Below are positions 61,112 to 64,000 of a stretch of DNA of 64,000 nt, one piece after another. The translations under genes were made by a program, and so were the position numbers. Positions within the stretch are counted from its first letter, which is position 1. The number at the start of each line of letters is the position of its first letter. Location: NCBI RefSeq assembly GCF_006715025.1, contig NZ_VFMK01000001.1:2914001-2978000 (forward strand), in the 5' to 3' direction. The DNA comes from Serratia fonticola (lineage in GTDB: Bacteria; Pseudomonadota; Gammaproteobacteria; Enterobacterales; Enterobacteriaceae). A model generated the notes under the pieces. That model was not told where the DNA came from. It saw only the letters and a program-made list of their open reading frames with translations, and ran no database searches.

Positions 61112-61460
61112 TTTTCACCTTTAAAATCATTACTATAGAACGGAGATAACAAAGTAGCGCAAAAGAAGCGGCAAAGGAAAGGTAATCTACACAAAATCAT
61201 ACTCACGAGGAGAAGTGTGCTCCGTGAACGCCGAAAGGCAACCTGACTGTGACCGGCATTTGCATTTGAAGCAGATGCGAAACAGAGGTTAAAAATCCGT
61301 ATAAAAAGCGCTTGAAAAGGCTAAGTAAAGGTTAATATCCTCATGAGTTTGCTGGTTTTAGCGTCTAATAATGCCGATTAAAGCGATAGTTTGCCTTTCG
61401 TTATTGAATATGATTGCTATTTGCATTTAAACTTGGCGAACCAGAGGAAACAGAATCATT
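61112..61460. other. 349-nt divergent promoter region yciI / tonB
   Basis: No ORF supported. It holds a Fur-box-like site at 61406-61424 and AT-rich promoter sequence for tonB. Confidence 0.6.
61406..61424 (+). promoter_or_regulatory. Fur-box-like site upstream of tonB
   Basis: GAATATGATTGCTATTTGC agrees with the Fur consensus GATAATGATAATCATTATC at 11 of 19 positions and is followed by ATTTAAA, the same sequence I recall upstream of E. coli tonB. It lies 37 nt before the start codon, so bound Fur-Fe would block transcription. Confidence 0.65.
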
Positions 61461-62210
61461 ATGCCGCAAAAAAAGATGTTCCTTATTCGCCGTATCTCCG
61501 TGCCAATTGTCCTCTCCGTTGGCTTACACAGTGCCCTGGTGGCCGCCTTGCTCTATGCTTCAGTCAAAGAAGTGATGGAGTTACCGAAGCAGGAAGATGC
61601 GCCTATCAGCGTGATGATGCTCAATATGGCGACATTGGCTGAGCCGGCCCCGCCCGCGGCGGCAGAACCTGAACCGCAGGTGGAACCAGAACCTGAGCCA
61701 GAACCGATCCCTGAACCGGAGCCACCGCCGCCGGTACCTGTGGCGATCCCCAAACCAGAACCTGAAAAACCCAAGCCGAAGCCAAAACCGAAGCCGAAGA
61801 TTGAGAAAACCGTTAAGCGTGAAGTGAAGAAGGCTGAACCCCGTGAGCCCTCACCGTTTGAGAGTGACTCAGATGCCAAGCCGATCGATAGGGCACCGGT
61901 TAAACAGGCGCCTTCAGCACCAGCACCGGGTAATTCCCGTGAGTTGGGGCCAAAAGCACTGAGCCTGTCGAAACCCATGTACCCACCGCGCGCCCTGGCA
62001 TTGCAGATTGAAGGTAGGGTTAAGGTGCAGTATGACGTTGATAGCGACGGGCGTGTAACGAATGTGCGCATATTGTCCGCAGAGCCGCGAAATATGTTTG
62101 AGCGAGAGGTGAAACAGTCTATGCGTAAATGGCGTTATGAAGCCAAGACGGCGCAAAATCTGACGAAAACCATCGTATTCAAAATAGATGGTTCGACAGA
62201 CCTCCACTGA
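61461..62210 (+). CDS. tonB: Energy transducer TonB
   Basis: A 249-residue protein that couples the ExbB-ExbD proton motor to outer-membrane siderophore and cobalamin receptors. It has one N-terminal membrane helix (about residues 13-33, with the SVGLHSALVAALLY segment and its conserved His), a periplasmic Pro-rich spacer at about 60-115 made of Glu-Pro then Lys-Pro repeats, and the C-terminal receptor-binding domain (about 160-249, with SKPMYPPRALALQIEGRVKV and VDSDGRVTNVRILSAEP). AGAGGAAA precedes the ATG. Confidence 0.97.
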   Translation: MPQKKMFLIRRISVPIVLSVGLHSALVAALLYASVKEVMELPKQEDAPISVMMLNMATLAEPAPPAAAEPEPQVEPEPEPEPIPEPEPPPPVPVAIPKPEPEKPKPKPKPKPKIEKTVKREVKKAEPREPSPFESDSDAKPIDRAPVKQAPSAPAPGNSRELGPKALSLSKPMYPPRALALQIEGRVKVQYDVDSDGRVTNVRILSAEPRNMFEREVKQSMRKWRYEAKTAQNLTKTIVFKIDGSTDLH

Positions 62211-62228
62211 TCGAATGTGAAAATAAAA

Positions 62229-62255
62229 AAAGGTCGCCGAGGCGACCTTTTTGCT
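62229..62255. terminator. Bidirectional terminator tonB / yciA
   Basis: AAAGGTCGC (62229-62237) and GCGACCTTT (62242-62250) with A-rich and T-rich flanks between convergent genes. Confidence 0.88.
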
Positions 62256-62268
62256 TTCAGGAACCGGC

Positions 62269-62697
62269 TTACTCGGTGCTGTCGATATGGAAATTCATTT
62301 TGCCATCGGGCAGGGCGCGAGGGCTGCCAGCATCATCGACGGCAACATAGGTAAATACGGCTTCGGTAGCACGGTAGCGCTGACCGATCGGGGCAGAAGA
62401 TACCTTCTTGACCCAAACCTCAATATTAACGGTGATGGAGCTGCGCCCTGTACGGGTACAGTTGGCGTAACAGCAGACAACATCGCCTACGGCCACCGGT
62501 TTCAGGAAAGTGATGCCGTCTACACGCACCGTCACTACGCGGCCTTCTGCAATCTCTTTGGCCAGGATCGCGCCACCGATATCCATTTGTGACATCAACC
62601 AGCCACCGAAAATATCCCCGTTGGCGTTGGTATCTGCTGGCATCGCCAGCGTTCGCAGCACCAGTTCGCCACGGGGTAAAGGTCGTTGTTCTGTCAT
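62269..62697 (-). CDS. yciA: Acyl-CoA thioesterase YciA
   Basis: A 142-residue hotdog-fold thioesterase hydrolysing a broad range of acyl-CoAs. The active-site block DTNANGDIFGGWLMSQMDIG near residue 24 and RVDGITFLKPVAVGDVVCCY are near identical to E. coli YciA. I use ATG 62697; an in-frame ATG at 62712 adds five residues and neither has a strong ribosome site. It is downstream of yciB on the same strand, so possibly co-transcribed. Confidence 0.95.
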   Translation of the reverse strand: MTEQRPLPRGELVLRTLAMPADTNANGDIFGGWLMSQMDIGGAILAKEIAEGRVVTVRVDGITFLKPVAVGDVVCCYANCTRTGRSSITVNIEVWVKKVSSAPIGQRYRATEAVFTYVAVDDAGSPRALPDGKMNFHIDSTE

Positions 62698-62772
62698 TGC
62701 AATCTGCTTCATTAAAAAAGGATCAACTCAATGCTGCCTACGGGAAGGGCCGTAGGCAAAATAATTTTGTCA

Positions 62773-63312
62773 CTATTTCTTCTGTTCTGCTGGCATATGA
62801 CGGTAGATATAGATACCGCTCAGCAGGGTAAACACCAGCGTCAGGATTGTCAGGCCAAACACCTTGAAGTTTACCCAAACGCTTTGTGGCATCCAGAATG
62901 CCACGTAGATATTCGCCAGGCCGCAGGCCAGGAAGAAGATGGCCCAGGCGACGTTAAGTGTGCCCCAGACTTTATCCGGCAAGGTCAGTTCTTTACCTAA
63001 CATGCGCTGAATCAACGGCTTTTTCAGCACCAGTTGGCTAATCAGCAGCGCCAGGGCAAACAGGGCGTAAATCACCGTGACTTTCCACTTGATAAACAAA
63101 TCGTTATGGAATACCAGGGTCAGGGTACCGAACACCGCTACCATCACGAAAGTGATTAACGTCATCTTCTCAACCTTGCGATATTTCAGCCAGGTAAAGA
63201 TCAGGGCCAGGGCGGTAGCGACAATCAGTGCCCCCGAGGCAACGTAAATGTCATAGAGCTTATAAAACGCGAAAAAGACAATCAGTGGAAGAAAATCAAG
63301 AAACTGCTTCAT
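62773..63312 (-). CDS. yciB: Inner-membrane septation protein A (YciB)
   Basis: A 179-residue protein with about five membrane segments, the same length as E. coli YciB. Landmarks are MKQFLDFLPLIVFFAFYKLY, FHNDLFIKWKVTVIYALFAL, KPLIQRMLGKELTLPDKVW and LLSGIYIYRHMPAEQKK. It is linked to cell-envelope synthesis and septation. GGATTGATTT precedes the start. yciA follows on the same strand after 75 nt. The E. coli neighbour yciC is not seen upstream. Confidence 0.96.
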   Translation of the reverse strand: MKQFLDFLPLIVFFAFYKLYDIYVASGALIVATALALIFTWLKYRKVEKMTLITFVMVAVFGTLTLVFHNDLFIKWKVTVIYALFALALLISQLVLKKPLIQRMLGKELTLPDKVWGTLNVAWAIFFLACGLANIYVAFWMPQSVWVNFKVFGLTILTLVFTLLSGIYIYRHMPAEQKK

Positions 63313-63578
63313 AAATCAATCCATCATAGGTTCATCGGCCAACTATACCGGATTCGATGAGATCTGGGTATCGCAGGTAAACGCTGATTATCGCTGTTCA
63401 TCGGCTATACCCGTTATCTTTCAAACGATTGCGTTAAATTTAAGGGGGATGGCATTCTGCTGTTGAAACGAGAATTTGCATAAACTTACGATTGTCAGCG
63501 TGGGTTACTTGCTTACACGGTTCGTACATCGCGCATTTTGCGCCATAATAGCCAGATAATTTACCACGGAAAATAGCT

Positions 63579-64000
63579 ATGCAATGGAAATCTCTCCAGG
63601 TGTTGACGCCTGGTTTGACGCATTTGTTAGGATATGAACGCAGTTGGTTGAAGCCAGACATTCGTGCGGGTTTGTCGGTGGCCGCAGTCGCGTTGCCGGT
63701 AGCGATTGCCTATGCCGAGTTGGCTGGCGTCAGCCCGGTCGTTGGGCTGTATTCGTGTATTTTGCCGATGATCGCCTATGCCATTTTTGGGTCTTCACGC
63801 CAATTGATTGTCGGGCCGGATGCGGCAACCTGTGCGGTGATCGCCGCCGTAGTGACCCCTTTGGCTGCCGGGAGCATGGAGTTACATTGGCAACTGACTA
63901 TCATGATGACCGCCATGATGGGCGCCTGGTGTTTGCTGGCGAGCCGTTTCCGGCTTGGTGCTTTGGCAGATCTGCTTTCGCGCCCGATACTTAGTGGCTT
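63579..64000 (+). CDS. SulP-family anion transporter (5' part, cut by window edge)
   Basis: The open frame starts at ATG 63579 and runs out of the window (about 140 residues). MQWKSLQVLTPGLTHLLGYE leads into RSWLKPDIRAGLSVAAVALP, then IAYAELAGVSPVVGLYSCIL and SRQLIVGPDAATCAVIAAVV, the conserved N-terminal SulP core. SulP proteins carry sulfate, bicarbonate, dicarboxylates or other anions. It looks less like E. coli DauA than like the general SulP type. The C-terminal STAS domain cannot be seen. Confidence 0.88.
   Translation, partial: MQWKSLQVLTPGLTHLLGYERSWLKPDIRAGLSVAAVALPVAIAYAELAGVSPVVGLYSCILPMIAYAIFGSSRQLIVGPDAATCAVIAAVVTPLAAGSMELHWQLTIMMTAMMGAWCLLASRFRLGALADLLSRPILSG

Noticed and set aside
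61553..62071. 172-codon minus-strand ORF rich in Gly and Ser
   Set aside because: It is the antisense shadow of the Pro/Glu/Lys repeats of tonB.
63408..63436. Another copy of the palindromic repeat (TACCCGTTATCTTTCAAACG)
   Set aside because: Only the left arm resembles the family; no matching right arm was found.

Overview
The window looks like a chromosomal segment of a Serratia-type member of the Enterobacterales. This is inferred from gene content, gene order and protein similarity recalled from memory; no search was run. Most of it follows Escherichia coli blocks in order: nhaB/fadR/ycgB/dadAX; yeaH-yeaG-mipA-yeaD-gapA-msrB-yeaC-pncA-ansA-sppA-ydjA-selD-topB-xthA; tyrosine tRNA-purU-ychJ-rssA-rssB-galU-hns-tdk-adhE-ychE-oppABCDF-yciU-clsA-yciY-yciI-tonB-yciA-yciB. 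No prophage, insertion sequence, CRISPR array or rRNA was seen.

Region by region. 1-6.8 kb: the 5' part of nhaB, the fatty-acid regulator fadR with a FadR-like operator in its own promoter, ycgB (SpoVR), a DedA protein, and the D-alanine catabolic pair dadA-dadX behind a near-consensus CRP site. 6.8-13.5 kb is the accessory stretch: a Bcr/CflA-type efflux pump, a DEDDh exonuclease, several unrecognised small membrane proteins, an orphan GhoT/OrtT-like toxin gene hidden in another frame, a CspA-family gene with a cold-shock leader, and a fasciclin-ECF sigma-anti-sigma operon. 13.8-26.3 kb: the kinase pair yeaG-yeaH with a sigma-54 promoter, mipA, yeaD, gapA, msrB, yeaC, pncA, ansA, sppA and ydjA. 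26.4-32.8 kb: a tightly overlapping selD-selU-topB-ynjH chain, then nudG, xthA and a LOG-family gene.

32.8-34.6 kb is the most unusual structure: two identical tRNA-Tyr(GUA) genes, each followed in the direction of transcription by a tandem array (three 171-bp units, then five 173-bp units). Every unit starts with the last 19 nt of the tRNA and also carries a segment complementary to the tRNA T-arm and 3' strand. This is the counterpart of the E. coli tyrT/rtT repeats, but larger and split into two classes.

34.7-48 kb: purU, ychJ, rssA-rssB (RpoS turnover), galU-ugd-epimerase (UDP-sugar supply for envelope polysaccharides), hns, tdk, adhE and ychE. 48-56 kb: the oligopeptide importer with two tandem oppA genes. 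56-64 kb: yciU, clsA, yciY, a DHA2 efflux pump with divergent TetR regulator, yciI, tonB with a Fur-box-like site, yciA, yciB and the start of a SulP transporter.

A palindromic intergenic repeat of about 120 bp (two full copies, two short versions) is scattered through the window.
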